From Ruminococcaceae bacterium UBA7101 (GTDB lineage Bacteria > Bacillota > Clostridia > Oscillospirales > Acutalibacteraceae), in contig DKYL01000092.1 in NCBI GenBank assembly GCA_002493325.1, positions 1 through 20,606 on the forward strand: 20,606 nt of DNA, read 5' to 3'. The position numbers were made by a program, and so were the translations under genes. This document shows, in pieces, positions 6,986 to 16,043 of the stretch (position 1 is the first letter of the stretch; every line of letters begins with the position of its first letter). A model generated the notes under the pieces. The model was not told where the DNA came from and made no database searches. It saw nothing but the letters and a program-made list of their open reading frames with translations.

Positions 6986-9900
6986 ATGCCAAAGAGAACC
7001 GATATACATAAAATATTAGTTATAGGCTCAGGTCCTATTGTTATCGGACAGGCTGCCGAATTTGACTATTCAGGTACACAGGCTTGTCTTGCACTCAGGG
7101 AAGAGGGCTATGAGGTTGTACTCATTAACTCAAACCCTGCTACAATTATGACAGATACCGACATTGCAGATAAGGTTTATATGGAGCCTCTCAATCTTGA
7201 ATATGTTGCACGTATTATCCGCCACGAAAGACCTGACGCAATTCTGCCGTCACTTGGCGGACAGACAGGACTTAACCTTGCTGTTCAGCTTGCTAAAAAA
7301 GGCGTGCTTCAGGAATGTGATGTTGAAATTCTCGGCACTAAGTTTGAAGCTATTGAGCGTGCAGAGGACAGAGAACTTTTCAAGGAGCTTTGCGAAAGCC
7401 TCGGTGAGCCTGTTCTCCCCAGTGAAATTGCAGAAAATCTTGAGGACGGCTTGGCTGCAGCAAAGCGTATCGGCTTTCCTGTTGTTCTTCGTCCTGCCTT
7501 CACCCTCGGCGGTACAGGCGGCGGTTTTGCCGATGATGAAGAGGAATTTGTTCTTATGATGAAAAATGCCCTTGCACTTTCTCCTGTTCATCAGGTGCTT
7601 GTTGAAAAGAGCATTAAGGGCTATAAGGAAATTGAATATGAAGTAATGCGTGATGCGAACGACACCGCTATCACAATCTGTAATATGGAAAATATTGACC
7701 CTGTGGGTGTTCATACAGGTGACTCCGTTGTTGTTGCTCCGTCACAGACACTTACAAACAAAGAGTATCATATGCTCCGTGATTCTGCGCTTAAGATTAT
7801 CAGAGAGCTGAATATTGAGGGCGGCTGCAATGTTCAGTTTGCACTTGACCCGCACTCATTCCAGTATTACCTCATTGAGGTTAACCCAAGAGTATCACGT
7901 TCGTCAGCACTGGCTTCAAAGGCTTCTGGCTATCCGATTGCAAGAGTATCAGCTAAGATTTCAGTCGGTATGCACCTTGATGAAATTCCGATTGCAAACA
8001 CGCCTGCGTCCTTTGAGCCGACTCTCGACTATGTTGTAACAAAGATTGCACGCTTCCCGTTCGATAAGTTTGCAGATGCCAATAACACGCTGAATACCCA
8101 GATGAAGGCAACAGGCGAGGTTATGGCAATCGGCAGAACAATGGAGGAAAGCCTGCTTAAAGCTGTTCGCTCACTTGAAACAGGCGTCTGCCACCTTTAC
8201 AGCAAAAAGTTTGATACCTATACTGAGGACGAGCTTTTGGCTTATATCAAAAACGGCACGGATGACAGACTGTTTGCAATTGCTCAGCTTATCCGTCTTG
8301 GCGTTGACTTAATCAGAATTTACAATGCCACAAAAATTGATATGTTCTTCCTTGAAAAGTTCAAGAACATTGTTGATTTTGAGTCTGTTCTCAAAGCCAA
8401 TAACGGCGATATTCAGACACTTAAGGACGCTAAAAAAATCGGTATGAGCGATGAATATATCGGCAGTGTATGGGGCTTATCTCAGGCAGATGTATTCCAT
8501 CTCCGTAAGGAAAACAATATTTTCCCTGTATATAAAATGATTGATACCTGCGCATCTGAGTTTGACTCCTATGTACCTTATTTCTACTCAACCTATGAGG
8601 AAGAGAATGAAAGTATCATTTCAGATAAAAAGAAGATTATCGTTTTAGGCTCAGGTCCTATCCGTATCGGTCAGGGTGTGGAATTTGACTATTCAACCGT
8701 TCACGCTATCTGGTCAATCCGTGATGCAGGCTATGAGGCTATTATCATCAACAATAACCCTGAAACCGTTTCAACCGACTACACCACATCGGACAAGCTC
8801 TATTTTGAGCCGCTGACAGTTGAGGATGTTATGAATATTATCACTCTTGAAAATCCTGAGGGTATTGTAGTATCTCTCGGCGGACAGACTGCTATCAATC
8901 TGGCTCCGCCGCTTGATGCACTGGGTGTTCCGATTATCGGAACAGACGTTGCCGCTATCGACAGGGCAGAAAACCGCGACAGCTTTGAAAAGGTTATGGA
9001 GGAGCTTGGTATTCCTCAGCCGAAGGGACTTGCTGTTACCGATATTGAAGAGGGTGTGCGTGTTGCCGAAAGCATCGGCTATCCTGTATTGGTTCGTCCG
9101 TCCTTTGTTCTCGGCGGTCGTGCAATGCAGATTGTTGCTAATGAGGAGTCACTGCGCCACTATCTGCAGACAGCCGTTGAAATCAATACAGAGCAGCCTG
9201 TTCTTGTTGATAAATATATTATGGGCAAGGAGCTTGAGGTTGACGCAATCTGTGACGGCACAGATGTGTTTATTCCGGGTATTATGGAGCACGTTGAACG
9301 CACAGGCGTTCACTCAGGTGACTCAATTTCCGTTTATCCTACTTTCTCCGTTCCGCAGTCCGTTAAGGATAAAATTCTTGATTATACAGTTAAGCTCGGC
9401 AAGGCAATCGGTATCATCGGTCTTTATAACATTCAGTTTATTGCCGATGAAAATGATGATGTTTTCGTTATTGAGGTTAACCCTCGTTCATCAAGAACTG
9501 TTCCGTTCCTTTCAAAAGCAACCTCAACACCTATGGCACACATTGCCACACAGGTTATTCTTGGTCATTCACTGAAAGAGCAGGGTATTACCGAGGTTTA
9601 TCCCCAGGAGAAAAAGCGTTGGTACGTTAAAGCACCTGCCTTCTCCTTCTCAAAGCTTAAGGGTATGGATACCTACCTTTCACCTGAAATGAAATCAACA
9701 GGTGAAGCTATCGGTTATGATAAATCACTTACAAGAGCACTCTATAAGGCTATTCAGGCATCAGGACTGAATGTTGCCAACTATGGTACAGTGCTTGTTA
9801 CTATTGCTGATCAGGACAAGCCGAGAGCTTTACCTCTTATAAAGCGTTTCTATGAGCTTGGATTTAATATTGAGGCTACTGAAGGAACAGCAAAATATCT

Positions 9901-10171
9901 TAAAGAGCACGGTATAAGAACCCGTGTCCGTGCAAAGCTTACACTGGATGAAAGTGATGAAATTCTTATGGCACTGCGTCAGGGTCATATAGCTTATGTT
10001 ATCAATACAATTGACATTAATGCAGGTGACTCACATTCAGACGGCAGTGAAATCCGCAGAGCAGCAGTTGAGAACAATGTAACCATGTTTACATCACTTG
10101 ATACAGTTAAGGTGCTCCTTGACGTTCTTGAAGAAATTACACTTGGTGTATCAACAATTGATGCAGATTAA
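6986..10171 (+). CDS. carB: Carbamoyl-phosphate synthase large subunit
   Basis: Makes carbamoyl phosphate from bicarbonate, ammonia and two ATP, in complex with CarA. The 1061 residues show the internal duplication of the family. The first half opens with [20 protein letters not shown], and the second half repeats it as [20 protein letters not shown] near residue 555. Each half is a pre-ATP-grasp plus ATP-grasp unit with glycine-rich loops (LGGTGGG and LGGRAMQ) and metal-binding EVNPR. The last ~130 residues form the methylglyoxal-synthase-like regulatory domain that binds allosteric effectors in known CarB proteins. AGGAGG (6971-6976) lies 9 bases before the ATG. The gene is intact. Confidence 0.98.
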   Translation: MPKRTDIHKILVIGSGPIVIGQAAEFDYSGTQACLALREEGYEVVLINSNPATIMTDTDIADKVYMEPLNLEYVARIIRHERPDAILPSLGGQTGLNLAVQLAKKGVLQECDVEILGTKFEAIERAEDRELFKELCESLGEPVLPSEIAENLEDGLAAAKRIGFPVVLRPAFTLGGTGGGFADDEEEFVLMMKNALALSPVHQVLVEKSIKGYKEIEYEVMRDANDTAITICNMENIDPVGVHTGDSVVVAPSQTLTNKEYHMLRDSALKIIRELNIEGGCNVQFALDPHSFQYYLIEVNPRVSRSSALASKASGYPIARVSAKISVGMHLDEIPIANTPASFEPTLDYVVTKIARFPFDKFADANNTLNTQMKATGEVMAIGRTMEESLLKAVRSLETGVCHLYSKKFDTYTEDELLAYIKNGTDDRLFAIAQLIRLGVDLIRIYNATKIDMFFLEKFKNIVDFESVLKANNGDIQTLKDAKKIGMSDEYIGSVWGLSQADVFHLRKENNIFPVYKMIDTCASEFDSYVPYFYSTYEEENESIISDKKKIIVLGSGPIRIGQGVEFDYSTVHAIWSIRDAGYEAIIINNNPETVSTDYTTSDKLYFEPLTVEDVMNIITLENPEGIVVSLGGQTAINLAPPLDALGVPIIGTDVAAIDRAENRDSFEKVMEELGIPQPKGLAVTDIEEGVRVAESIGYPVLVRPSFVLGGRAMQIVANEESLRHYLQTAVEINTEQPVLVDKYIMGKELEVDAICDGTDVFIPGIMEHVERTGVHSGDSISVYPTFSVPQSVKDKILDYTVKLGKAIGIIGLYNIQFIADENDDVFVIEVNPRSSRTVPFLSKATSTPMAHIATQVILGHSLKEQGITEVYPQEKKRWYVKAPAFSFSKLKGMDTYLSPEMKSTGEAIGYDKSLTRALYKAIQASGLNVANYGTVLVTIADQDKPRALPLIKRFYELGFNIEATEGTAKYLKEHGIRTRVRAKLTLDESDEILMALRQGHIAYVINTIDINAGDSHSDGSEIRRAAVENNVTMFTSLDTVKVLLDVLEEITLGVSTIDAD

Positions 10172-10189
10172 TAAGCGAGAGTAATAATT

Positions 10190-10918
10190 ATGTACAAACA
10201 AAACATTTATAAAATTTTATCGAATAAGAAAATTGCCAAAGATGTTTTTGAAATGGTGCTGGAGGGTGATACGCAGTATATCACCGCTCCGGGTCAGTTC
10301 ATCAATATTCAGCTTGAGGGCAAATTTTTAAGACGTCCTATATCCGTTTGTGATTATGATGATACTACAGTCACAATCATTTATAAGGTTGTGGGCGAGG
10401 GTACTGAAATGATGTCAGCACTGCCTGTAGGCGAAACACTTGATGTTTTAACAGGTCTTGGCAACGGCTACGATATTTCACAGGGCACCAAGCCTATGCT
10501 TATCGGCGGCGGTGTCGGTGTTCCTCCTATGTATAACCTTTGCAAAAAGCTCATTGCAGCAGGTCAGAAGCCTGTTGTCATTCTCGGCTTCAATACGAAG
10601 GATGAGATTTTCTATGAGGATGAGTTTAAGGCTCTCGGTGCAGAGGTGCGTGTTGCTACTGCTGACGGCTCTTACGGCATTAAAGGCTTTGTAACCGATG
10701 CCTTTATTGATGATTATGACTATTTCTACACCTGCGGTCCTATGCCTATGTTCAGGGCGATTGAAGCAAAGGTGACTACATCGGGGCAGTACAGCTTTGA
10801 GGAGCGTATGGGCTGCGGCTTTGGTGCTTGTATGGGCTGCAGCTGTAAAACTAAATACGGCAATAAAAGAATTTGCAAGGACGGTCCCGTTCTGGTAAGG
10901 GAGGAGATTATATGGTAG
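10190..10918 (+). CDS. pyrK: Dihydroorotate dehydrogenase B, electron-transfer subunit
   Basis: Carries electrons from the FMN of PyrD through a [2Fe-2S] cluster and FAD to NAD+, making the class 1B dihydroorotate dehydrogenase NAD-linked. The 242 residues include the flavin motif RRPIS near the N-terminus and the nucleotide-binding GGGVGVPP. The C-terminal cluster site is C209, C214, C217 and C229 (CX4CX2CX11C), with an extra C219. The ribosome site is weak: only GCGAGAG lies upstream, in an 18-base gap after carB. This suggests lower expression or dependence on read-through of ribosomes from carB. The end overlaps pyrD by 7 bases, fitting a 1:1 complex. Confidence 0.95.
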   Translation: MYKQNIYKILSNKKIAKDVFEMVLEGDTQYITAPGQFINIQLEGKFLRRPISVCDYDDTTVTIIYKVVGEGTEMMSALPVGETLDVLTGLGNGYDISQGTKPMLIGGGVGVPPMYNLCKKLIAAGQKPVVILGFNTKDEIFYEDEFKALGAEVRVATADGSYGIKGFVTDAFIDDYDYFYTCGPMPMFRAIEAKVTTSGQYSFEERMGCGFGACMGCSCKTKYGNKRICKDGPVLVREEIIW

Positions 10919-11823
10919 ATTTATCTGTTTGCCTTGCGGGTATGAATATGGATAATCCTGTAATTCCTGCATCGGGTACCTTCGGCTTCGGCAAGGAATT
11001 CAAGGACTTTTATGATATAAATATTCTCGGCTCTTTCTCTTTCAAGGGCACAACGAAGGATGCACGCTTCGGCAACCCTACACCGAGAATTGCAGAGTGT
11101 ACCTCAGGTATGATTAATGCCGTAGGACTTCAGAATCCCGGTGTTCACCACGTTATTGAGCACGAATTGCCTGAAATGAAGGCATATTTCCACAAACCTG
11201 TTATCGCAAATGTTTCGGGCTTCAGTGTTGATGATTATGCTTATACCTGTGAACTTCTTGATAAGGAGGAGCAGGTTGGTATTTTAGAGGTTAATGTTTC
11301 CTGCCCCAATGTTCACGGCGGCGGAATGAGCTTTGGCACATCACCCGAATGTGCGGCAGAGGTTACAAGGGCAGTCAAGGCTGTTACAAAAAAGCCTGTG
11401 TTTATTAAGCTTTCGCCCAATGTAACGGATATAGTTTCCATCGCAAAGGCTTGCGAGGAGGCTGGTGCAGACGGCATCTGCCTGATTAATACAATGCTTG
11501 GTATGCGTATTGATTTAAAAAGACGTCAGCCGATTATTGCCAACAAAATGGGCGGCTTCAGCGGTGACGCTATTTTCCCTGTGGCTGTCAGAATGGTTTA
11601 TCAGGTTGCAAAAGCCTGCAATATTCCTGTTATGGGCTGCGGCGGTGTTTCAAGTGCAAAGGATGTTATTGAAATGATGATGGCAGGCGCAACTGCCGTT
11701 CAGGTCGGCGCTGCCAATCTGGTTAATCCGTATGTATGCAAGGATATAATCGAGGCTTTACCGCAGGAATGCGAAAAGCTCGGTATAAATAAATTAAGTG
11801 ATATTATAGGAGTGATTGATTAA
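10912..11823 (+). CDS. pyrD: Dihydroorotate dehydrogenase B, catalytic subunit
   Basis: Oxidises dihydroorotate to orotate with FMN, in complex with PyrK. The 303-residue protein has the class 1 signature with a catalytic cysteine, C131 in [12 protein letters not shown]; class 2 enzymes use Ser here. Other family features are PASGTFGFG near the N-terminus, [14 protein letters not shown], and the FMN-phosphate region VMGCGGVSS. The ATG at 10912 has an excellent site (AGGGAGGAG just upstream) and overlaps the pyrK stop. A longer in-frame reading from 10873 would begin inside pyrK without a ribosome site and is rejected. The stop overlaps the pyrF start as TAATG. Confidence 0.96.
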   Translation: MVDLSVCLAGMNMDNPVIPASGTFGFGKEFKDFYDINILGSFSFKGTTKDARFGNPTPRIAECTSGMINAVGLQNPGVHHVIEHELPEMKAYFHKPVIANVSGFSVDDYAYTCELLDKEEQVGILEVNVSCPNVHGGGMSFGTSPECAAEVTRAVKAVTKKPVFIKLSPNVTDIVSIAKACEEAGADGICLINTMLGMRIDLKRRQPIIANKMGGFSGDAIFPVAVRMVYQVAKACNIPVMGCGGVSSAKDVIEMMMAGATAVQVGAANLVNPYVCKDIIEALPQECEKLGINKLSDIIGVID

Positions 11824-12521
11824 TGGGTAAGGACGTTATTATTGCTTGTGATTTTTCTTCTGCAGAGGATACCTTTACGTTCCTTGACAAATTCACAGAG
11901 GAAAAGCCGTTCGTTAAAATCGGTATGGAGCTTTATTATGCTGAGGGTCCGTCAATCGTAAAGGAGATTAAGAAGAGGGGACACAAGATTTTCCTTGACT
12001 TAAAGCTTCACGATATTCCGAATACTGTTAAAAAGTCAATGGCAGTGCTTTCAAAGCTTGATGTGGATATGACTAACCTTCACGCAGCAGGCACTGTGGA
12101 TATGATGAAGGCTGCACTTGAGGGCTTGACCCGTGAGGACGGCACTCGTCCGCTGCTTATTGCAGTTACGCAGCTTACCTCAACAAGTGAGGAAAGAATG
12201 CAGAATGAGCTTTTAATCAATGCATCCATCAATGACACGATTGTTAAGTATGCAAACAATGCCAAAGAAGCAGGTCTTGACGGTGTGGTATGCTCTCCCC
12301 TTGAGGCAGGCATGGTTAAGGACAGCTGCGGCAAAGCCTTTATGACAGTCACACCGGGTGTAAGATTTGCAGACGGTGAGGTTGGTGACCAGGTTCGTGT
12401 TACCACTCCTGCAAAGGCTAAGGAAATCGGCAGTGACTATATTGTAGTCGGCAGACCAATCACTGCAAGCGATGACCCTGTTGCGGCTTACAGAAGATGT
12501 GTTGAAGAGTTTGTAGGATAA
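11823..12521 (+). CDS. pyrF: Orotidine 5'-phosphate decarboxylase
   Basis: Removes CO2 from OMP to give UMP, the last step. The 232-residue length matches the short bacterial (E. coli/Bacillus type) enzyme. The catalytic tetrad region DxKxxDI is D59-L-K61-L-H-D64-I65. The C-terminal phosphate-binding segment [10 protein letters not shown] is also present. AGGAG (11808-11812) lies 10 bases before the ATG, which shares a base with the pyrD stop codon. Translation is therefore probably coupled to pyrD. Confidence 0.97.
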   Translation: MGKDVIIACDFSSAEDTFTFLDKFTEEKPFVKIGMELYYAEGPSIVKEIKKRGHKIFLDLKLHDIPNTVKKSMAVLSKLDVDMTNLHAAGTVDMMKAALEGLTREDGTRPLLIAVTQLTSTSEERMQNELLINASINDTIVKYANNAKEAGLDGVVCSPLEAGMVKDSCGKAFMTVTPGVRFADGEVGDQVRVTTPAKAKEIGSDYIVVGRPITASDDPVAAYRRCVEEFVG

Positions 12522-12536
12522 GCAAGTGAGATAAAC

Positions 12537-12566
12537 CCGAACAAGCCTAAAATGGCTTGATTTCGG
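12537..12566 (+). promoter_or_regulatory. Intercistronic RNA hairpin between pyrF and pyrE
   Basis: CCGAA and CAAGCC (12537-12547) pair with GGCTTG (12554-12559) and TTCGG (12562-12566). This gives 11 base pairs, a TAAAAT loop and a 2-base bulge. There is no T tract after it, so it is not a normal terminator. It ends 7 bases before the pyrE ribosome site and could affect mRNA processing, stability or pyrE translation. Confidence 0.5.
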
Positions 12567-12586
12567 CATACTTAAGGAGAAACAAT

Positions 12587-13243
12587 ATGGAAGGCTATAA
12601 AAGAGAATTTATAAAATTTTTAGAGGACGCAGGCGTTTTAAAATTTGGTGATTTCACTGCAAAGAGCGGAAGAAAAATTCCTTATTTTATCAACGCAGGC
12701 GACATTAAAACAGGCGAGCAGATTCAGAAGCTCGGCGAGTTTTACGCGAAAGCATATTTTGAAAAAATCGGCAATAAAAAGACTGTTCTTTACGGTCCTG
12801 CATATAAGGGCATTCCGATTGCCGTTTCCGTTGCAGTGTCCCTTGCAAAGCAGGGTCTTGACGTTCCGTTCTTTTTCAACAGAAAGGAAGAAAAGGACCA
12901 CGGTGAGGGCGGTGTTTTCGTTGGTTATACACCGAAAGCAGGCGAAGAGGTTGTTATTGTTGAGGACGTTATTACAGCAGGAACAGCTATCAGAGAGAGT
13001 ATGTCCATCCTCTCAAAGCTTGAGGGCGTAAAGGTTGGCGCTGTATTTGTTATGGTTGACCGCAAGGAAAAGGGTCAGACCGAAAAATCTGCTATGGCAG
13101 AGGTCGGTGAAGAATACGGCTTTCCTGTATATTCGGTTGTTGATGTTTATGACATCATTAAGTATCTTGAAGAGGATGAAAGCAACCGTGAAAATGTTGA
13201 ACGCATAAAGAAGTATCTTGAAATCAACGGTGCAAAGGACTAA
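12587..13243 (+). CDS. pyrE: Orotate phosphoribosyltransferase
   Basis: Joins orotate to PRPP to form OMP. The 218-residue length is normal for PyrE. The N-terminus ([20 protein letters not shown], then SGRKIPYF) is typical of the family. The PRPP-binding motif [13 protein letters not shown] holds E126 and D127, and the mobile catalytic loop contains [20 protein letters not shown] (12574-12580) lies 6 bases before the ATG at 12587; an in-frame TTG at 12557 lies inside the upstream hairpin and is rejected. Unlike most genes of the operon it does not overlap its upstream neighbour: 65 bases with a hairpin lie between pyrF and pyrE. Confidence 0.97.
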   Translation: MEGYKREFIKFLEDAGVLKFGDFTAKSGRKIPYFINAGDIKTGEQIQKLGEFYAKAYFEKIGNKKTVLYGPAYKGIPIAVSVAVSLAKQGLDVPFFFNRKEEKDHGEGGVFVGYTPKAGEEVVIVEDVITAGTAIRESMSILSKLEGVKVGAVFVMVDRKEKGQTEKSAMAEVGEEYGFPVYSVVDVYDIIKYLEEDESNRENVERIKKYLEINGAKD

Positions 13244-13260
13244 AGGAAAGGGCTTATACA

Positions 13261-14184
13261 ATGCGTCATTTACTTGATACAACAGATTTATCTTTAAAAG
13301 AAATTGATGATATGATAGCAACTGCTATGGATATTATTGATAATAAAGAAAAATATGCTCATATCTGCGACGGCAAAAAGCTTGCCACATTGTTCTTTGA
13401 GCCATCAACAAGAACAAGGCTTTCCTTTGAGGCTGCGATGTATGAGCTAGGCGGCAATGTTCTCGGCTTCAGTGAGGCTGCCTCATCGTCCGCATCAAAG
13501 GGTGAAAGCGTTGAGGATACAATCCGTATGGTTTCCTGCTATGCAGATATTATTGCAATGCGTCATCCCTTTGAGGGTGCTCCGAGAGTTGCAAGTCAGA
13601 AAAGCGGTGTTCCTATCATTAATGCCGGTGACGGCGGTCATTCTCACCCCACACAGACCCTTACCGACCTTTTGACAATTTATCGTGAAAAGGGAAAGTT
13701 TGAGGATTTAACCGTGGGTCTTTGCGGTGACCTCAAGTTCGGCAGAACCGTTCATTCACTGATTAAAGCAATGTGCAGATATAAAAATGTTAAGTTCATC
13801 CTTATTTCACCAAAAGAGCTTGCAGTGCCTGACTATATCATCACTGATGTGCTCGATAAGTGCGGTGCTGAATATGAAGAGGTTGAAACGATGGAACAGG
13901 TTATGGATAAGCTTGACATCCTCTATATGACCCGTATTCAGCGTGAACGCTTCTATTCCGAGGATGAGTATTTAAAGCATAAGGATGCCTTTGTGCTTGA
14001 CCTTGATAAGCTGAAAACAGCAAAGTCGGATTTAACCATTATGCATCCTCTGCCAAGAGTGAATGAGATTGCACCCGAGGTTGATGATGACCCAAGGGCA
14101 AAGTATTTTATTCAGGCACTGAACGGTAAATATATCCGTATGGCTTTAATCAAAACCCTGCTTGAATGGGGAGGTGCTCTGTAA
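13261..14184 (+). CDS. pyrB: Aspartate carbamoyltransferase catalytic subunit
   Basis: Transfers the carbamoyl group to aspartate, the committed step of UMP synthesis. The 307-residue protein has the carbamoyl-phosphate motif [11 protein letters not shown] (47-57; R51 and R53 included). It also has the 80s loop with a lysine (SASKGES), H129 in SHPTQTLTD, and HPLPR at 262-266. AGGAAAGG (13245-13252) lies 8 bases before the ATG. The stop overlaps pyrI as TAATG, so catalytic and regulatory chains are made together. A c6r6-type holoenzyme as in enteric bacteria is likely. Confidence 0.97.
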   Translation: MRHLLDTTDLSLKEIDDMIATAMDIIDNKEKYAHICDGKKLATLFFEPSTRTRLSFEAAMYELGGNVLGFSEAASSSASKGESVEDTIRMVSCYADIIAMRHPFEGAPRVASQKSGVPIINAGDGGHSHPTQTLTDLLTIYREKGKFEDLTVGLCGDLKFGRTVHSLIKAMCRYKNVKFILISPKELAVPDYIITDVLDKCGAEYEEVETMEQVMDKLDILYMTRIQRERFYSEDEYLKHKDAFVLDLDKLKTAKSDLTIMHPLPRVNEIAPEVDDDPRAKYFIQALNGKYIRMALIKTLLEWGGAL

Positions 14185-14594
14185 TGCATATTGATGCGAT
14201 TGAAAACGGCTATGTTATTGACCATATCCCTGCAGGCAAGGGTATGAAGGTTTATGAGATTTTAAATTTAAGCTCACTTTCCTGCCAGGTTGCCATTATC
14301 ACCAACGCCAAATCAAAGAAGGATGAGGCTAAGGACATTATCAAAATCAATGACCTTATTGACCTTGATATGGATGTGATTGCCTATATTGCACCAATGG
14401 CAACAGTCAATGTAATTAAAAACAGGGAAAGGGTAGAGAAAAGGAGCCTTTCACTCCCTGATGAGCTGGTTGATGTTATCAAATGCCCCAACCCAAGGTG
14501 TATCTGCAATAATGAGTCAATATCTCACATTTTTAAATTAACGGATGAAAAGGGCACTTATCGCTGTCTTTACTGCGAAACAAAAGCAAAATAG
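14184..14594 (+). CDS. pyrI: Aspartate carbamoyltransferase regulatory subunit
   Basis: Binds nucleotide effectors and zinc and joins PyrB trimers into the allosteric enzyme. The 136-residue protein has an N-terminal allosteric domain (IDHIPAGKG, then AIITNAKSKKDEAKDIIKI). The C-terminal zinc domain has four ligand cysteines, C101, C106, C128 and C131 (CX4C then CX2C), with a further C108. The ATG at 14184 overlaps the pyrB stop, with GGGGAGG (14168-14174) 9 bases upstream. An in-frame ATG at 14166 lies before that site inside pyrB and is rejected. Its presence means pathway flux can be controlled by feedback on the enzyme. Confidence 0.96.
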   Translation: MHIDAIENGYVIDHIPAGKGMKVYEILNLSSLSCQVAIITNAKSKKDEAKDIIKINDLIDLDMDVIAYIAPMATVNVIKNRERVEKRSLSLPDELVDVIKCPNPRCICNNESISHIFKLTDEKGTYRCLYCETKAK

Positions 14595-14612
14595 TTTTAG
14601 GTCGTGTGTGTT

Positions 14613-15191
14613 ATGAGTGGTAAAAATAAACTTGCTTGTTCTAAAGAAACAGAAAAAAGCATTGCTGATGCATTAAAGGATTTAATGCAGTCAAAATCCT
14701 TTGAAAAAATCTCTGTGTCTGATATTACGGATTACTGCGGTATTCACCGTCAGACCTTCTATTATCATTTTACAGATAAGTATGAGCTGCTTGATTTTGT
14801 TGTGCATAATGAACTGATTGAGCCTTTGCTGTTAAATTTTACACTTGATAATATGTATGACAAATTCACATTTATGTTTAATGTGATGAAATCCAATCAG
14901 CAGTTTTATCATTCTGCTCTTAAAATCAATTCCGGTGAGCTTTTTAATTTTGTCAGTAAATTGGCGGCAGAGCGTTTTATTGACCTTTTTGCTGAGATTG
15001 AAAAAAGCAATAACATTCCTGCAAAAAATGAAACGGATAACAAAATGCTTGCTGAGTTTTTTGGCTTCGGCATATCCGGTGTTGTGCTTGAATGGGCACA
15101 GCACGGTATGAAGGATTCACCTGAAATGCTTGCAGAAAGAATAAAAAATATTATTAATGACTGCAAAAAGCTTGCAATAGCAAGATTGTAA
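14613..15191 (+). CDS. TetR-family transcriptional regulator at the end of the pyr operon
   Basis: Predicted 192-residue DNA-binding protein. The N-terminal helix-turn-helix (about residues 30-62) reads ISVSDITDYCGIHRQTFYYH, then FTDKYELLDF, typical of TetR proteins and close to DhaS-like members. The all-helical C-terminal half would bind a ligand and dimerise; the ligand is not readable from sequence. The ATG at 14613 is preferred; a GTG at 14604 is possible. The ribosome site is weak (AGG at 14599-14601), so it is probably made in small amounts. Only 18 bases separate pyrI from this ATG, with no terminator between, so it is likely cotranscribed with the pyr genes. It is therefore a candidate regulator of this operon or of upp-uraA, which is inference only. 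Confidence 0.88.
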   Translation: MSGKNKLACSKETEKSIADALKDLMQSKSFEKISVSDITDYCGIHRQTFYYHFTDKYELLDFVVHNELIEPLLLNFTLDNMYDKFTFMFNVMKSNQQFYHSALKINSGELFNFVSKLAAERFIDLFAEIEKSNNIPAKNETDNKMLAEFFGFGISGVVLEWAQHGMKDSPEMLAERIKNIINDCKKLAIARL

Positions 15192-15193
15192 AC

Positions 15194-15234
15194 TAAGCCT
15201 CTGACATCGTCTGATGTGTCAGAGGCTTATTTTT
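15194..15234 (+). terminator. Terminator of the pyr operon
   Basis: A 13-bp GC-containing stem (15194-15206 with 15217-15229; AAGCCTCTGACA and its complement) is followed by TTTTTAT. It begins three bases after the stop of the TetR gene, so the operon, including that gene, ends here. Confidence 0.9.
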
Positions 15235-15312
15235 ATAGAAGAATATAAGACATAATAATAGACAAAACAATATTATTAAACTAAATTTTTTATTACAATA
15301 GTGTAACCTTTA

Positions 15313-15341
15313 TTGTCTAAGATTGTCAGTTATGATATTAT
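15313..15341 (+). promoter_or_regulatory. Predicted promoter of upp-uraA
   Basis: TTGTCT (15313-15318) and TATTAT (15336-15341) are spaced by 17 bp. The start would be near 15348, with a leader of about 27 nt. AAGATA (15346-15351) begins 5 bases after the -10 box, exactly as at the pyrC promoter. A small dyad, TTACA (15293-15297) and TGTAA (15302-15306), lies just upstream of the -35 box. A wider one, ACAATA (15295-15300) and TATTGT (15311-15316), overlaps it. Confidence 0.6.
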
Positions 15342-15374
15342 TTTTAAGATAGAAACTTTAAAGGAGATAAGGGT

Positions 15375-16007
15375 ATGGAAAGAAAAGTAGTTATTTTTGA
15401 TCACCCTCTTATTCAGCATAAGCTGAGCATTCTTCGTTCAACAGAAACAAGCACAAAGGATTTCCGTCAGCTTGTTAATGAGATTGCTATGCTTATGACA
15501 TTTGAGGCTACAAGAGATTTGCCAACCGAGGAAATTGAGGTTGAAACTCCCTGCGGTATTGCAAAATGCAATCATATTGCAGGAAGAAAACTCTCATTTG
15601 TTCCGATTTTGAGAGCTGGCTTAGGTATGGTTGACGGCTGCCTTCAGCTTGTTCCTGCGGCTCGTATAGGTCATATCGGTCTTTACAGGGACGAAACAAC
15701 ACATACACCTGTTGAGTATTACTGCAAGCTGCCAAAGGATATTGAAGAAAGAGATGTTTATGTTGTTGACCCTATGCTTGCAACAGGCGGTTCAGCTATT
15801 GATGCAATAGGTCAGATTAAGCTCAGAAATCCGCGTAAAATCGTATTTATGTGTATTATTGCTGCCCCCGAAGGACTTGAAGCACTGAAAAAAGCTCATC
15901 CCGATGTGGATATTTATTGTGCAGCACTTGATGAAAAGCTTAATGAGGATTGCTATATCATACCCGGTCTCGGCGATGCAGGCGACAGAATTTTTGGTAC
16001 AAAATAA
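15375..16007 (+). CDS. upp: Uracil phosphoribosyltransferase
   Basis: Salvage enzyme that makes UMP from uracil and PRPP. The 210-residue length is typical. Family markers are the N-terminal [22 protein letters not shown] in the middle, the PRPP-binding loop [10 protein letters not shown] from D132, and the uracil-binding C-terminus [19 protein letters not shown] (15361-15367) lies 7 bases before the ATG. It forms an operon with uraA, 36 bases downstream, so uptake and trapping of uracil are expressed together. It sits directly after the de novo operon but has its own promoter. Confidence 0.97.
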   Translation: MERKVVIFDHPLIQHKLSILRSTETSTKDFRQLVNEIAMLMTFEATRDLPTEEIEVETPCGIAKCNHIAGRKLSFVPILRAGLGMVDGCLQLVPAARIGHIGLYRDETTHTPVEYYCKLPKDIEERDVYVVDPMLATGGSAIDAIGQIKLRNPRKIVFMCIIAAPEGLEALKKAHPDVDIYCAALDEKLNEDCYIIPGLGDAGDRIFGTK

Positions 16008-16043
16008 ATTTAATAATGATTATTTATAATTGAGGAGAAACTT

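Noticed and set aside
7250..7714. 154-codon open frame on the minus strand inside carB
   Set aside because: Antisense to conserved carB codons, with no promoter, ribosome site or family match.
8913..9575. 220-codon open frame within carB
   Set aside because: It is a shifted frame of the conserved second ATP-grasp half of carB; its composition (many Leu, Arg, Ser) is typical of a shadow frame.
14604..14612. GTG at 14604 as the start of the TetR gene
   Set aside because: The only AGG (14599-14601) ends 2 bases before it, too close; the ATG at 14613 has better, though still weak, spacing.
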